Origin: a virus
Direction: 5' to 3' (one strand)
DNA length: 40,965 nucleotides
IMG/VR virus record: IMGVR_UViG_3300032222_000317
Coordinates: 1-40,965 of that record
A model generated the notes under the pieces. The model searched no databases and was not told the origin of the DNA. It worked only from the letters and a program-made list of their open reading frames with translations. Position numbers and translations under genes: made by a program. Positions 40,698 to 40,965 of the stretch are shown here, piece by piece (the stretch's first letter is position 1; each line of letters opens with the position of its first letter).

Positions 40698-40965
40698 ATC
40701 TATAAGTATAGCATTATATTCTAGTCAACTAGGATATATGTAGCTATATATCGTCTATATGGTACCAGATGATATGGATCCTATTTTTAAGTCCCCCCCT
40801 CATTTTATATAATAATTCTAGTCAACTGCTTTTAAGATTTCATAAAATGTTAATAGGATTTTATTTTGTATGATACGTGATTTTAGAATGTCCGATTTGT
40901 CTATATAGTGCGCCCATATGTGGTGTATGTCACAGGTTATTTCTAAGATTTATTTCAAAATGTCC
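40698..40965. other. Right-end non-coding stretch of 268 nt
   Basis: No ORF, tRNA or terminator is evident. A further copy of the motif (ATTCTAGTCAACT, 40815-40827) is identical over 13 bases to the 40718-40730 copy and lies 85 nt upstream of it. A seven-C run (40793-40799) and palindromes GGTACC and GGATCC are present. It may be a regulatory or promoter region for a gene beyond the edge. Confidence 0.4.
40705..40730 (-). promoter_or_regulatory. Promoter/operator for the third DUF6065-like gene
   Basis: Minus strand AGTTGACTAGAAT (40730-40718), 7 nt ending TGC, TATACT (40710-40705), then 7 nt to the ATG at 40697. Extended -10 with a motif at the -35 position; nearly the same architecture as before 39643. 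Indicates leaderless expression. Confidence 0.5.

Noticed and set aside
1-40965. CRISPR array or prophage attachment site
   Set aside because: No regularly spaced direct repeats and no integrase or att-like duplication were seen; the tRNAs appear intact and phage-borne.

Overview
The window is a partial genome of a tailed double-stranded DNA phage (Caudoviricetes, siphovirus-like: long tape measure, tail tube, head-tail connectors, no contractile sheath seen). Base composition is AT-rich. Host clues: a monomeric adenosylcobalamin-dependent (class II) ribonucleotide reductase, apparently leaderless genes, a phage sRNA-like unit, and fibre and holin styles reminiscent of actinophages. An aquatic actinobacterial host is my best guess, but it is an inference of low to moderate confidence. 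No terminase, polymerase, integrase or repressor lies in the window, so the genome continues beyond it; the tape-measure gene runs off the left edge.

Minus strand, read in transcription order (high to low coordinates). 34.6-31.2 kb: GT-B glycosyltransferase, class II ribonucleotide reductase, and a small holin-like membrane protein ending at a strong terminator. 31.2-23.2 kb: eight fibre or virion-surface proteins, ending in an FN3 protein that carries TPFGF repeats and a Hint (intein/hedgehog-like) domain. 23.2-15.1 kb: a tightly overlapping enzyme cluster with a GNAT-like protein, a dioxygenase-like pseudoenzyme, two DUF6065-like paralogues, an unknown, two tandem HxH-type 2OG-Fe(II) dioxygenases, a GT60-like glycosyltransferase, an RsmI-like tetrapyrrole-fold methylase, two HxD-type prolyl-hydroxylase-like dioxygenases and a short-chain dehydrogenase. 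15.1-1 kb: a LamG protein, then the morphogenesis block: portal, XkdF-type protease/scaffold, major capsid, connectors, tail completion, tail tube, two tail-assembly chaperone frames joined by a -1 frameshift at CCCAAAT, and tape measure.

Plus strand, 34.6-38.4 kb: a membrane-anchored lytic transglycosylase behind a consensus promoter, a zinc-ribbon protein, a sulfotransferase, a small protein, a cytochrome P450, a promoter-to-terminator small-RNA unit and a 60-residue apparently leaderless ORF. Minus strand, 38.3-40.7 kb: another 2OG-Fe(II) dioxygenase, a second sulfotransferase, three tRNAs (Arg-TCT, Asn-GTT, Arg-CCG) and a third DUF6065-like protein.

Most unusual is the density of tailoring enzymes (five intact dioxygenases plus one dead copy, P450, two sulfotransferases, two glycosyltransferases, methylase, SDR, GNAT). 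Prolyl-hydroxylase-like enzymes beside a GT60-like transferase suggest a hydroxylate-then-glycosylate pathway acting on a virion or host protein; this is a hypothesis. Transcription looks modular: several late genes end in a terminator followed at once by a new extended -10 promoter (TGCTATAAT type), and a shared 13-bp motif (consensus AGTYRACTARAAT) sits at several promoters.
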